From: Nitrospira sp. CG24C
Lineage (GTDB): Bacteria > Nitrospirota > Nitrospiria > Nitrospirales > Nitrospiraceae
DNA length: 52,404 nt
Assembly (NCBI GenBank): GCA_002869885.2
Contig: NEWR02000001.1
Location: forward strand, 39,118-91,521
Direction: 5' to 3'
Shown in pieces: positions 14,272 to 23,296 of this stretch. The notes beneath the pieces are model-generated. The model was not told the DNA's origin. It saw only the letters and a program-made list of their open reading frames with translations, and did no database searches. Numbering within the stretch: position 1 is the stretch's first letter; each line of letters starts with the position of its first letter. Both the position numbers and the translations under genes were made by a program.

Positions 14272-16965
14272 ATGAAGGCGAATGAGAGTGCTGAAGGAAC
14301 ATCGCTCAAATCGTTTTACAGTTTCCTCCTCATCCTCTCGGCGCTCGCGTACCTCCTGTTAGTCCTGCCACACAGCAGCCATGCCCAAGTGACCACTTCG
14401 ATTGCAGCCGACAACTCGCTGCCGACTCCCACGACGGTCATCCAAGCCGGCAATGTCTTCAACATCAACGGTGGGACGATCCATGGCGCCAACCAGTTTC
14501 ACAGCTTCGACACGTTTTCTGTCGGTGCGGGAGACATTGCCAGTTTCAACGGGCCTGGCAGCATCGCCAATATCCTCAGCCGGGTCACCGGTCTGGATTC
14601 GGGTCTCACGCCATCGATGATCTACGGCACTATTCAATCCACAATTCCGGGCGCGAATTTGTTTTTCATGAACCCGGCGGGGATCGTCTTCGGACCGACG
14701 GCTTCCCTCAACGTCTCCGGCGCCACACATTTCACAACCGCCGATTACCTCAAACTTGCCGAGATGGCTGACATCCGGCTCAACGCCATCCCAGGCCAGG
14801 CTGATGCGCTGATCACAAGCGCGCCGGTGACTGCATTTGGATTCCTGACCGACACGCCCGCTGCGATTGAATTCCGAGGGAGCGCGCTCCCCCTCTTGCC
14901 GTTTGACCCCGTCACATTTGAGCCGGTGCCCGTTCCAGTGGGCCGTGACATTTCGGTTGTCGCAGGCGACATTCGGCTTATTACAGATCCAGACAGTGGA
15001 GCGCCAACGATCCTGACCGCCCCTGGCGCTAAAATCAATCTGGTGAGTGTCGCGTCAGCGGGGGAAGTGCCATTCCCTAGCTTCGACACCACCGGATATC
15101 TACAACTGGCTACCGTCACACTCTCCGGAAGCTTAGTCGATGTCAGTGGAAGCGCCTTCGAGGGAGATGGGGGATCTGGCACAGTCCGCATCCGCGCAGG
15201 CCGGTTTGAGATGGACGGTGGCTTCATCCTAGCCGCAACGATGAGCGATACCCCCGGCGCCGAAACCGCGGTCGACATCTATGCTACCGGCGATGTGTCC
15301 CTCGACAATATCAGCGGAATTCTCTCCTCGGCCTCCGCGGGGGGCGACGCAGGTGCCATTCAGATACATGGGGAGAACGTGACGCTGGCGGGCTTATCGA
15401 ATATTACAAGCTCAACTGCCGGTGCCGGAAAATCCGGAAATATTTCGGTCGATGCGAATGATGTCTTGTCGGTTCATGGCACAGACGGCTTGGGCAACAA
15501 CTCCCGTATCGAAAGTTTTTCCTCCGGGGATAACATTGCGGTTCGCGCTGGCGACACAGGCAATATCGACCTCACGGCTTCGACTCTCACGCTGGATGAC
15601 CAGGGAATCATCAGAACGAACACGTCATTCCAAGGTCAAGCTGGCGACATGACGCTAACGGTCGGCGCGCTACGAATGGAAAATGGCGCAATTCTGGAAA
15701 CAGTTGGGATTACAACCGGAGCCACCGGATCTATCACGATTACCGGCACAGGCCAGATTTCCGTTATCGGCACACCAGGCGCGGCGCCGGCGAATCAAAC
15801 CCAGATCAATCTGCGGCAGGCGGGAACTGGCGAAACCGGCAGCTTGTCGATTCACGGACAAAGCGTCCTCATCACAGACGGAGCGACCGTCTTGACCGAC
15901 AACATGTCAGATACTCAGAAACTTACGATTAGCGCAGTCGAATCGTTGACTTTTTCGAATGGGGCATCCCTCTCGCATCGAAATTCGTTTCGGAATCTGG
16001 GCATCGGCTCGGCGGAACTGTCGGCACCCAACTTTACCCTGAGCAACCAAGTTGAAATAAGCACGAGTACCATCGTCGACGGCAACGCCGGTGACCTTAC
16101 CCTCGTCGGCACGAACATCACAGTGTCGGGCAACAGCAACGTGTTCAGCCGGACCTCTGTACAATCTGGTCGCGGCGGCAACATTACCTTCACTGCAAGC
16201 GACTCCGTTACGATCGCGGATGGATCGGCCATTTCTGCCAGCAGCCTGAATCCCGGCACAGGCGATGCCGGCAATATCTCCATCGACGCGGGCAATAGCC
16301 TTACCCTTCGGAACAGTTCGATCACCACGGAGGCCAGCCAGGCCAGCGGTGGAAAGATCAACATCCGAGCGGTGAAACTAGTCCAGTTGGTAGAAAGCCT
16401 GATCAGCACCTCTGTGTCTGACGGAACGGGCGGCGGCGGGGACATCTTTATCGATCCGAATATCGTGGTCTTGCAGAACAGCCAGATTCTGGCGCGAGCG
16501 ATTCAGGGCGCCGGAGGCAATATCACGATCTTTACTCCCCTCTTCTTGCGCGACTCCTCCAGTCTGGTGAGCGCCTCGTCTCAGTTCGGATTGAACGGGA
16601 CTGTGACGATCCAGAGCCCCACGTCCAATTTGAGCGAGAGTCTGGGCACCTTGACAGAGAAACCCAGCGAAGCACAAACCTTATTGACGCAGCGCTGCGC
16701 CGCCTTGGCCAATGGACAGGCGAGTAGCTTCGTCGTGGCAGGGCGCGAACAGTTGCCCGCCGATCCGGGAAGCTGGTTGACGAGCCCACTCTATGCCGCA
16801 AGCGTGGGTGAGGGGCAAGGGGTAAGGGGTAAGGGGTTAGAGGGCCTGAGCACAAACGAGGGGCGAGAGGCTGATACACAGATCCTGTCGCTCCGTCGAT
16901 TGACTCCAGTTGGGTTCTTGCTTGCGAACTTTGCCGACAGTGAGGCAACCGGGTGCCACTCGTAA
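14272..16965 (+). CDS. Two-partner secretion exoprotein (TpsA), filamentous haemagglutinin N-terminal domain, 897 aa
   Basis: A signal peptide (about residues 1-39, ending HSSHA) precedes the TPS secretion domain (about 40-290). That domain has the family features FNINGGTIHGANQFHSF, an FNGP/SIANILSRVTG block and the NPAGIVFGP motif at 134 (NPNGI in classical members). The remaining 600 residues are repetitive beta-helix sequence with Gly/Asn/Asp/Thr turns. Such proteins are exported across the outer membrane by a TpsB partner, encoded next. Residues about 846-860 (GEGQGVRGKGLEG) come from a GGGGTAAG repeat within the coding sequence. GGGAGG before ATG 14272 supports the start. It probably forms a surface fibre or secreted adhesin. 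Confidence 0.92.
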   Translation: MKANESAEGTSLKSFYSFLLILSALAYLLLVLPHSSHAQVTTSIAADNSLPTPTTVIQAGNVFNINGGTIHGANQFHSFDTFSVGAGDIASFNGPGSIANILSRVTGLDSGLTPSMIYGTIQSTIPGANLFFMNPAGIVFGPTASLNVSGATHFTTADYLKLAEMADIRLNAIPGQADALITSAPVTAFGFLTDTPAAIEFRGSALPLLPFDPVTFEPVPVPVGRDISVVAGDIRLITDPDSGAPTILTAPGAKINLVSVASAGEVPFPSFDTTGYLQLATVTLSGSLVDVSGSAFEGDGGSGTVRIRAGRFEMDGGFILAATMSDTPGAETAVDIYATGDVSLDNISGILSSASAGGDAGAIQIHGENVTLAGLSNITSSTAGAGKSGNISVDANDVLSVHGTDGLGNNSRIESFSSGDNIAVRAGDTGNIDLTASTLTLDDQGIIRTNTSFQGQAGDMTLTVGALRMENGAILETVGITTGATGSITITGTGQISVIGTPGAAPANQTQINLRQAGTGETGSLSIHGQSVLITDGATVLTDNMSDTQKLTISAVESLTFSNGASLSHRNSFRNLGIGSAELSAPNFTLSNQVEISTSTIVDGNAGDLTLVGTNITVSGNSNVFSRTSVQSGRGGNITFTASDSVTIADGSAISASSLNPGTGDAGNISIDAGNSLTLRNSSITTEASQASGGKINIRAVKLVQLVESLISTSVSDGTGGGGDIFIDPNIVVLQNSQILARAIQGAGGNITIFTPLFLRDSSSLVSASSQFGLNGTVTIQSPTSNLSESLGTLTEKPSEAQTLLTQRCAALANGQASSFVVAGREQLPADPGSWLTSPLYAASVGEGQGVRGKGLEGLSTNEGREADTQILSLRRLTPVGFLLANFADSEATGCHS
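16806..16842. repeat. GGGGTAAG-family repeat inside the TpsA gene
   Basis: Tandem GGGGTAA/GGGGCAA units encode a Gly/Lys/Arg-rich insert near the C-terminus of the exoprotein. The family recurs in cheB (38668) and in the hybrid kinase gene (42362). Confidence 0.7.
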
Positions 16966-16981
16966 AAGCCGCCCAGCGATT

Positions 16982-17073
16982 CGTGAGACGTGAGACGTGA
17001 GACGTGAAAGGTTTCGGAGGAAGAGCACGTGGCAGTCCTACGTTTCACGTTGTACCTTTCACGTTTCACGATT
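16982..17073. repeat. CGTGAGA/TTTCACG hairpin repeat
   Basis: GTGAGAC units (16983-17010) and complementary TTTCACG units (17040-17070) flank GGAGGAAGAGCACGTGG. The block spans the TpsA-TpsB junction and obscures the TpsB start. Confidence 0.8.
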
Positions 17074-17080
17074 CCTGCGA

Positions 17081-18820
17081 GTGCGATGGTGCATGCTGTT
17101 TGGGGGCGCCATGTTGACCATGCTGGCAGGAACCTCCGCCTACGCACAACAGCCTCTCCCCCCCATCTTCGATCCGACCGGGCGATCGGGAGAACCGCCT
17201 GCGCCGCTGAAACAAGAATTCAAGCCCCCGACTCCTGTGCCCCTGCCCACCCTCCCGGTTGTTCCGATCCCACCGGAGGGAGAGGGGAAGAAGCAACTGG
17301 GCCAGATCCAGGTCTTCGTCCGTGACATTCACGTCACCGGCAGTACGGTGTTTTCCGACACAGAACTGGCCGAGGTCACCGCCCTCTACAAGAACCGGAT
17401 TCTGACCACCGAAGATCTCGAACGCCTTCGTCTTGCGCTAACCCTCCTGTATGTAAACAAGGGCTATATCACCTCCGGCGCGATCATTCCCGATCAGGAT
17501 GTGGATTTTGGTGTCATCACAATTCAGATCGTTGAAGGTTCCTTGGCCAAAACCGATGTGGAGGGACAGACTTGGTTCCGCGCCTGGTACTTGCGTGATC
17601 GGATCGAACGAGGCGCGCAGATACCGCTGCGATTGGAACCGTTGCAAGAACGGTTGCAGTTGCTCCAGCAGGATCCACGCATCGAACGGATCAACGCCGA
17701 ACTCCGTCCCGGCGACAAACGCGGCGACAGCATCTTGCAAGTGAACGTGAAAGAGACCAGCCCCTGGAAAGCCTGGCTGGACTTCAATAATTATCAGACA
17801 CCAGTGGTCGGCGCCGAACGAGGGCTCGCCACGATCGCCCACCAGAACATCACAGGCAACGGCGATGTCTTTAGTTTCACCTATGGCCGCTCGCGAGGCG
17901 TGAATCCGATCATCGATACCTCCTATTCGCTCCCCTTGAATCGTTACGACACGACCTTCATCGCCTCCTACCGCCGAAACGACTTTCTGGTGGTGGACCC
18001 GGCGTTTCGCGTTCTCGACTTGAATTCAGAATCGGAAATTATCGGGTTGACCATGCGACAGCCGGTTTACCGAACAGTGACCGATGAATTTGCCGTCGCG
18101 ATCACCGGCGAACATCTGACCAACAAAGTCACCTCTATCTTCGACTCAGCGGGAAAGCCATCGCTTTTTATTCCCGGCTCCTCGAACACCGGGGTCAGCA
18201 CCGTGAGCGCCATGCGCTTCATTCAGGAGTATGTGCACCGCACCTCGACAACCGTAATTGCGGCGCGTTCCCGCTTCTCCGTCGGGCTGGACGTGCTGAG
18301 CGCCACCAACAACTCCGGCCCCTTGCCGGACCCGGATGGACAGTTCTTCTCCTGGTTGGGACAAGTCCAGGCGGTTCGGCGATTTGACGACTGGTGGGGC
18401 ATGCAACTCCTGGGGCAAATGAGTCTCCAGCTCGCGAACGACCGCTTATTTCCGCTTGAGCAGATTCCTGTCGGGGGACGGTTCAGCGTCCGTGGGTATC
18501 GAGAGAATACGCTCATCCGCGAGAATGCCTTCATCGCCTCGATCGAATCGCGATTCCCAGTGATCAGTTACGCCACCGGGGAACCACTTTTACAATTTGC
18601 CCAATTTGTAGACCTAGGCCGGGCTTGGAGTGCGAAAGGAACGACGCCTGATCCTCAAACCCTGGCAAGCGTCGGGCTGGGCCTTCGCTGGAATATTTTG
18701 CCGCGCGATCGCGCGCGCTTTGAACTCTATTGGGGGCTGCCGTTGAATCATGTTCCCCACCCACCAGGCAATTTGCAAGACCACGGCATTCATCTGCAGT
18801 TTGTCGTTCAGGTGCTGTGA
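17081..18820 (+). CDS. Two-partner secretion outer-membrane transporter (TpsB, ShlB/FhaC/HecB family), 579 aa
   Basis: After a signal peptide ending SAYA come a Pro-rich linker (PPTPVPLPTLPVVPIPP) and one or two POTRA domains (about 60-220). POTRA features include VFVRDIHVTGSTVFSDTELAEV, TLLYVNKGYITSGAIIPDQDV and VTIQIVEG. A 16-stranded barrel domain with a C-terminal aromatic strand (HLQFVVQVL) follows. The partner exports the TpsA protein encoded upstream. The frame is open from 16997, but its first 28 codons are repeat sequence. GTG 17081 gives a signal peptide with a basic residue, ATG 17093 is another option, and neither has a clear ribosome-binding site. A good one (GGAGGAAG) precedes an out-of-frame GTG at 17029, which hints at repeat-driven damage to the original start. 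Confidence 0.9.
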   Translation: MRWCMLFGGAMLTMLAGTSAYAQQPLPPIFDPTGRSGEPPAPLKQEFKPPTPVPLPTLPVVPIPPEGEGKKQLGQIQVFVRDIHVTGSTVFSDTELAEVTALYKNRILTTEDLERLRLALTLLYVNKGYITSGAIIPDQDVDFGVITIQIVEGSLAKTDVEGQTWFRAWYLRDRIERGAQIPLRLEPLQERLQLLQQDPRIERINAELRPGDKRGDSILQVNVKETSPWKAWLDFNNYQTPVVGAERGLATIAHQNITGNGDVFSFTYGRSRGVNPIIDTSYSLPLNRYDTTFIASYRRNDFLVVDPAFRVLDLNSESEIIGLTMRQPVYRTVTDEFAVAITGEHLTNKVTSIFDSAGKPSLFIPGSSNTGVSTVSAMRFIQEYVHRTSTTVIAARSRFSVGLDVLSATNNSGPLPDPDGQFFSWLGQVQAVRRFDDWWGMQLLGQMSLQLANDRLFPLEQIPVGGRFSVRGYRENTLIRENAFIASIESRFPVISYATGEPLLQFAQFVDLGRAWSAKGTTPDPQTLASVGLGLRWNILPRDRARFELYWGLPLNHVPHPPGNLQDHGIHLQFVVQVL

Positions 18821-18833
18821 TGGGAAAGGTAGA

Positions 18834-18975
18834 TAGTGTAGTGCGTCACAAGCGGCCTTACACACCGTTCGTGCTGAGCCTGTCGAAGCATGAACAGAAG
18901 TCGTTGAAACCATGAACCCTTCGACAAGCTCAGGGCGAACGGAATATGTCCAGAAGTGTTAGACGCACTACACTA
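18834..18975. mobile_element. Small palindromic MITE/REP-like element
   Basis: Outer inverted repeats TAGTGTAGTGCGTC (18834-18847) and GACGCACTACACTA (18962-18975). An inner pair CCGTTCGTGCTGAGCCTGTC and its complement-like CTTCGACAAGCTCAGGGCGA forms a long imperfect hairpin. No coding sequence. It lies between the TpsB and CHAT genes. Confidence 0.75.
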
Positions 18976-19102
18976 GGCTGAAGGCGTTTAGGGGTTAAGG
19001 ATGAGAGACCACGCTCAGGTGAATAGGCTGAAGGCTAACGGGTTTATAACTTCGATCTTTGAATTTCGACCTTCAGCCTTCAGCCTTCAGCCTGTACCCC
19101 TC
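18975..19102. repeat. GGCTGAA-family hairpin repeat, translated
   Basis: GGCTGAAGG units at 18976 and 19024 pair with CCTTCAGCCT units at 19070-19095. It overlaps the first 34 codons of the CHAT gene and encodes RPSAFSLQP. Confidence 0.75.
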
Positions 19103-21385
19103 GCCTGCCTACTTCTCATCGCTACCCTCCTGATCCCGTCCATAACGATATCAGCTTCCGCTCCAAGCTCCCCTGCTGATGAAGCGATGGCGCAAGGCAC
19201 ACAGGCCTTTCAGCGTGGTTCATACGAAGACGCCTTGGGAAAATTGAAGGAAGCCGCGAGGCAGTACGACGCGCAAGGCCAGGCCCATCAACAGAGCCAG
19301 GCCCTCGTTGCCGCGGCGCGAGCGGCTGAAGCGATCGGCCAGATCAGGAACGCGCTCCAACTCCTCGAACTCGCCTCGGCACTCGCGCAGCACGGACCGG
19401 ATACCCTGTGGCGGGCAACGGTCTTGGCGCAACTGGGCCATACCTATCTGACGGCGCGACAACTGGATGCTGCCTCGACACATTTGACGCAGGCCCGTGA
19501 GCTCATCAACCGCGCTTTGTCCCCAGCGCTATCCGCATCGCTCTTGAACGATCTCGGCATTCTCCATGCCCTCCAGAATCGTCCTGAAGAGGCCCTCATT
19601 GCCTTTACCGATACCGTCCAGCTCGCGCAGCAGGCAGGGCTCCCCCTTGTCGCATTGCATGCGCGATTGAATGCGGCGCGAACAAACGTGCACCTCAATC
19701 AGCCCGAGAACAGCCGCATCTGGATCGACCAGGCTCTTGAGCAGGTGACTCCCTTGCCGCCTTCTCGCGAGAAAGCCATCGCACTCATGAATATCGGTCT
19801 GCTGTATCGTCGCCTGCTCCCCTCCCTTCCCGACCTCCATGCCCCGCTTGTCCTCCGGGCGGCAGGGGCACTGCAAGAAGCGGCAAGCCTGGCCGAACAG
19901 CTTGGCGATGCTCGCACCCTGTCGTTCGCCCTCGGTCATCTCGGCCAGGTGTATGAGTCGGAGCAACGGTTGGATGAAGCCCTGTCATTCACGAGGCGCG
20001 CGATCTTTGCTGCCCAATCGGTCGATGCTGTGGAATCGTTATACCGCTGGCAATGGCAACTCGGACGGCAGCTCGCTGCCACGGGGAAACTCGACGACGC
20101 GATCGCGTCCTACCGTCAGGCCAGCGGCACGCTGCAACCGATTCGTCCGGCGATTGCCGTGGCCGCTGCAGACTCTTCCTGGTCGGATGAGGATCCGATA
20201 CGACCGTTGTTTTTTGAACTGGCAGATCTACTCCTCCAACGGGCCTCACTGACGGAAGAACCACCGGCAGCCTCGCAATACCTCTTGGCCGCCCGCGACG
20301 CGATCGAAGCCTATAAGGCCGCCGAGCTGCGCGACTACTTCAAAGACGAATGCGTCGATGCGCTACAGGCCCGGCTCACGAAGTTCGACCGCCTGGCAGC
20401 GAACACGGCCGTTATCTATCCGATTCTGTTTTCGACGCGGCTAGAACTACTGGTGAGCCTGCCCTCTGGCCTTATCAGGGTGGCGGTCCCGGTCGGCGCG
20501 GAGGCCCTGACGAAGGAAGTCCGGCTGTTTCGCCGCACGGTCGAGAAACGCACCACACGCGAATACCTCACGCATGCGCAACAGCTGTACGACTGGCTCG
20601 TCCGTCCGCTGGAACAGGAGTTCGCCACGCAGCAGATTGCGACCTTGGTCTTTGTGCCGGATAGCGCGCTCCGGACCATCCCCATGGCGGCGCTGCACGA
20701 CGGCTCGACGTTTCTCATCGATAAGTTTGCCGTCGCGCTCACTCCGAGCCTCACGCTGACAGACCCGCGACCGTTGAACCGCGAGAAGGTGCGCTTTCTG
20801 GCGACCGGGCTCACGAAAGCCGTGCAGGGATTTCCTCCCCTCCCCTATGTGGCGGAGGAAGTCGAGACCATACGCTCGCTCTATTCGGGGGATCAACTGA
20901 TGAACCAGGACTTTCGCGCAGCAGGGTTAGAACAGAAATTGCGCGACGGACGGTATGGGATCTTGCATATCGCCACGCATGGCAAGTTTTCCACCAGCGC
21001 GAACGACTCGTTTCTCCTCACCTTCGATGAGAAGCTGACCATGAGTACCCTGGATCGATTGATCGGTCTGTTCCGGTTCCGCGAGGATCCGCTCGAACTC
21101 CTGACCTTGAGCGCCTGTCAAACAGGAGTGGGAGACGATCGCGCGGCGTTAGGTCTCGCCGGCGTGGCTATCAAGGCAGGCGCGCGAAGCGCATTAGCCA
21201 CTCTGTGGTTCATCAACGATGAGGCCTCTGCTGAGCTTGTCTCTGAATTCTATCGACAACTGCGAAACCCCAAGCTATCAAAGGCACAAGCTTTGCAGCT
21301 AGCACAGCAGAAACTCTTGGCAGATCGAGTCTATGAACATCCGGCCTACTGGTCGGCGTTTCTCTTGCTGAACAACTGGCTCTAG
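19001..21385 (+). CDS. Exported TPR-CHAT domain protein, 794 aa
   Basis: A hydrophobic segment at about residues 33-50 (CLLLIATLLIPSITISASA) is a signal peptide or anchor. Tetratricopeptide repeats fill about 60-370 (helix pairs such as ALGKLKEAARQYDAQGQ and ALAHARLNAARTN). A CHAT caspase-like peptidase domain fills about 450-790. The catalytic pair is His660 in ILHIATHGKF and Cys706 in LTLSACQTG, both intact. CHAT-TPR proteins are commonly linked to TpsA/TpsB and DUF928 genes, as here. The first 34 residues before the signal peptide come from the GGCTGAA repeat. The stop codon TAG is the first three bases of a MITE end. The substrate is unknown. Confidence 0.9.
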   Translation: MRDHAQVNRLKANGFITSIFEFRPSAFSLQPVPLACLLLIATLLIPSITISASAPSSPADEAMAQGTQAFQRGSYEDALGKLKEAARQYDAQGQAHQQSQALVAAARAAEAIGQIRNALQLLELASALAQHGPDTLWRATVLAQLGHTYLTARQLDAASTHLTQARELINRALSPALSASLLNDLGILHALQNRPEEALIAFTDTVQLAQQAGLPLVALHARLNAARTNVHLNQPENSRIWIDQALEQVTPLPPSREKAIALMNIGLLYRRLLPSLPDLHAPLVLRAAGALQEAASLAEQLGDARTLSFALGHLGQVYESEQRLDEALSFTRRAIFAAQSVDAVESLYRWQWQLGRQLAATGKLDDAIASYRQASGTLQPIRPAIAVAAADSSWSDEDPIRPLFFELADLLLQRASLTEEPPAASQYLLAARDAIEAYKAAELRDYFKDECVDALQARLTKFDRLAANTAVIYPILFSTRLELLVSLPSGLIRVAVPVGAEALTKEVRLFRRTVEKRTTREYLTHAQQLYDWLVRPLEQEFATQQIATLVFVPDSALRTIPMAALHDGSTFLIDKFAVALTPSLTLTDPRPLNREKVRFLATGLTKAVQGFPPLPYVAEEVETIRSLYSGDQLMNQDFRAAGLEQKLRDGRYGILHIATHGKFSTSANDSFLLTFDEKLTMSTLDRLIGLFRFREDPLELLTLSACQTGVGDDRAALGLAGVAIKAGARSALATLWFINDEASAELVSEFYRQLRNPKLSKAQALQLAQQKLLADRVYEHPAYWSAFLLLNNWL

Positions 21386-21560
21386 CCGGGATCATTCATG
21401 AATACCTACTGCGACAGCCGATCCTCTCGCCCGGCGAGGCTTTTCTCGTTCAGCCTCCTCGACAGCCTGTCAGGATGCCTATGTCGGCTTCACTTGCGAG
21501 AAGCCTCGGCGGGCGTCGGTCTCAGCCGTCTCGCAACGGCATTCATGAATAACCCGGCTA
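21383..21560. mobile_element. MITE-like element with ATTCATGAAT ends
   Basis: The left end TAGCCGGGATCATTCATGAA and the right end ATTCATGAATAACCCGGCTA are imperfect inverted repeats. An inner pair CGAGGCTTTTCTCG / CGAGAAGCCTCG can fold. It is 178 bp with no gene. Its first three bases supply the CHAT stop codon. A solo end occurs at 494-515. Confidence 0.75.
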
Positions 21561-21606
21561 TGACAGGTTGCTGGCCTTGTGCTAGAGTGCGCGACGATTA
21601 CTCAGG

Positions 21607-21742
21607 TAGATAGGCTGAAGGGGTTCAGGGGTTAAGGTAGCGGAGGGGAAGAGGCTGACGTGTTTAGAACTTCGATTCTCAAATTTCGGCCTTCAGCCTT
21701 CAGCCTTCAGCCTGAACCCCTGAGAGCGAGCCTTCAGCCTAT
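21607..21742. repeat. GGCTGAA-family hairpin repeat, translated
   Basis: AGGCTGAAGG at 21611 and AGAGGCTGACG at 21649 pair with clustered CCTTCAGCCT units at 21691-21740. The right arm encodes RPSAFSLQP near the N-terminus of the DUF928 protein. Confidence 0.75.
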
Positions 21743-22484
21743 CTACCTACGTGCCCTGCTCATCGCCTTCAGCCTCGCAGGCTTCAGTTCGTGGGTGGGC
21801 GCAGCGCCTCTTGCCGATCAAGGGGTCCAGGCCCCAACGAACCAAGCGGAAGAGTCTTCCTTGCCGATCTATACCCCTCGGAATAAAATCATACCCCGCG
21901 CGCGAGTCGGCGGAGGCATGCGCGGTACAGATGGGAAGGATCCTGAGATCGTGGCCCTTGTTCCCGACCATGTCGGCCTGACGGTGAAGCAGGCGCCGTC
22001 CTTAAACTGGTTTCTCTCCAAGCCGACGTCCTTACCCATGCGGTTTACACTCATCGACACCCGATCGGTCAAGCCGCTGTATGAACGCCCGATTCCCACA
22101 CCGGATCATGCAGGCATCCACTCGCTCAATCTCAAAGATTTGGGCGTGGCACTTGAACCGGACGTACAGTATCGCTGGTACATCTCCGCGATTCGCAATC
22201 CAGACTCCCCGTCGCAGGATATTGTGGCAGGCGGCATCATCGAGCGCTGTGAGTTCAGTACGTGCCTCGTAGAAATGGAAGTCGATCTGAGCTGCGATCG
22301 GCAAAGCGTACTGCGCAATGCTGTGCGCGGGTTTTGGTACGACGCCATATCCTGTCTGTGCGATCTGATCAAGACCAACCCTCAAAATGCCTCTTTCCGA
22401 CGCATGCGCGCGGCCTTGCTCAAACAAGTCGGCCTCAACGGCGTCGCAGAGTGGGATCTCAAGTCGGCTCCTCCGGAGAAGTAA
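21660..22484 (+). CDS. DUF928 domain protein, exported, 274 aa
   Basis: The DUF928 region (about residues 75-265) begins YTPRNKIIPRARVGGGMRG and includes LVPDHVGLT, LNWFLS, the central YRWYISAIRNPDSPSQDIVAGGIIER and a helical C-terminal part with FWYDAISCLCDLI. DUF928 proteins occur mainly in cyanobacteria and some proteobacteria beside CHAT and haemagglutinin-type exoproteins; their role is not established. A GTG start at 21660 is supported by AGAGG five bases upstream. The first 30 residues (FRPSAFSLQPEPLRASLQP) are repeat-derived and precede the signal peptide (LRALLIAFSLAGFSSWVGAAP). It ends the secretion cluster. Confidence 0.85.
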   Translation: MFRTSILKFRPSAFSLQPEPLRASLQPIYLRALLIAFSLAGFSSWVGAAPLADQGVQAPTNQAEESSLPIYTPRNKIIPRARVGGGMRGTDGKDPEIVALVPDHVGLTVKQAPSLNWFLSKPTSLPMRFTLIDTRSVKPLYERPIPTPDHAGIHSLNLKDLGVALEPDVQYRWYISAIRNPDSPSQDIVAGGIIERCEFSTCLVEMEVDLSCDRQSVLRNAVRGFWYDAISCLCDLIKTNPQNASFRRMRAALLKQVGLNGVAEWDLKSAPPEK

Positions 22485-22491
22485 CCGCTCG

Positions 22492-22623
22492 CTGCGTGAA
22501 GCGTATCTCGTGAAGCGTCGTTCGTTCAGGAACAGAACCCTTCATACTCCTATCGCTTCACGCTTCACGAGATACGCTTCACTCCCCTAACGCTTCACGC
22601 TTCACGAACGACGCTTCACGCCA
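22492..22623. repeat. GCGTGAAG/CGCTTCACG hairpin repeat
   Basis: GCGTGAAGCG and CTCGTGAAGCG units pair with multiple CGCTTCACG units downstream (22555-22620). It lies between the DUF928 stop and the module C dyads. Related blocks occur at 16982, 38038 and 42410. Confidence 0.8.
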
Positions 22624-22634
22624 AGCCATTGAGG

Positions 22635-22672
22635 TAATCAAATATGATTCAGTGCTGAATCGTTTCCAATTC
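22635..22672. promoter_or_regulatory. Paired dyad upstream activating site, module C
   Basis: TAATCAAATATGATTC (22635-22650) and GAATCGTTTCCAATTC (22657-22672), start-to-start 22 bp, about 98 bp upstream of the sigma-54 -24 element. Confidence 0.7.
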
Positions 22673-22769
22673 ACCTGAACCGCTTTCCATCCTCCACTGT
22701 CGTAGCTTGCGCTAGGTGAAGCCCTTGAAAAACCACAAAGCACGACAGGGGACATACGCATTTCACAGT

Positions 22770-22785
22770 AGGCATGAGGCTTGCT
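22770..22785 (+). promoter_or_regulatory. Sigma-54 promoter, module C
   Basis: AGGCATGAGGCTTGCT with exact GG-N10-GC spacing. The flanks GCATTTCA and GGATA are shared with module D. It is 60 bp before the 29-aa membrane peptide. Confidence 0.75.
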
Positions 22786-22845
22786 GGATATGCGGCAGCA
22801 GGAACCTTCAAGAACACTGGAGATTTTCTGAAGGGAGACGCGGCC

Positions 22846-22935
22846 ATGGTACAACTATTCGGTCAGATCATTATGGTGGGGCTGGTTATTGGAGTGGTGG
22901 GAACCATCTGGATCGTAATTCTCGACCGCTATTGA
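22846..22935 (+). CDS. Single-span membrane peptide, 29 aa
   Basis: The ATG at 22846 is preceded by AAGGGAGA. The product (MVQLFGQIIMVGLVIGVVGT, then IWIVILDRY) is almost entirely one hydrophobic helix ending in a short charged tail LDRY. It resembles in size the small accessory subunits of respiratory or transport complexes (CydX-, KdpF- or CcoQ-like), but none is specifically matched. It is placed directly behind a sigma-54 promoter with paired dyads. Two related peptides follow behind a second copy of the same control region, so a family of co-regulated small membrane proteins is likely. Confidence 0.6.
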   Translation: MVQLFGQIIMVGLVIGVVGTIWIVILDRY

Positions 22936-22973
22936 TGAGAACCACCTTCGCCAGCGGAACAGAAGAGGCCCGT

Positions 22974-23046
22974 TATTTGGTTTGTTTAGTTTGTCTCGTT
23001 TGTTTGGTTGAGCGGAACTAACCAGATGAACCAAATCAACCAGATC
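22974..23046. repeat. Nonamer hairpin repeat, copy 10
   Basis: CGTTATTTGGTTTGTTTAG left edge, core variant GGTTGAGCGGAACTAACC, right arm AACCAAATCAACCAG. It separates modules C and D. Confidence 0.8.
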
Positions 23047-23164
23047 GCCCCTCTTATCCGCTTCTAACGCGCACACCTCTTTCAGCATTTCCGGCTAATT
23101 CATTCCTCATTTCACATTCCTTCCCCGTCTTCCAACTCAGCACTCTGCACTTCCCCTCCTCCAG

Positions 23165-23202
23165 TAACCAAAAGAGATTCAGTCCCGAATCGTTTTCAAT
23201 TC
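23165..23202. promoter_or_regulatory. Paired dyad upstream activating site, module D
   Basis: TAACCAAAAGAGATTC (23165-23180) and GAATCGTTTTCAATTC (23187-23202), start-to-start 22 bp, 96 bp upstream of the sigma-54 -24 element. Spacing and flanks closely match module C. Confidence 0.7.
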
Positions 23203-23296
23203 ACAAGGGCCGCCTGTCACCCTTCTGCATTAGCCTGTCCCTGCGCAATTCTTGTGAAAATCGAAGACTGGACCGAGAACAAGTGCATTTCAAATT

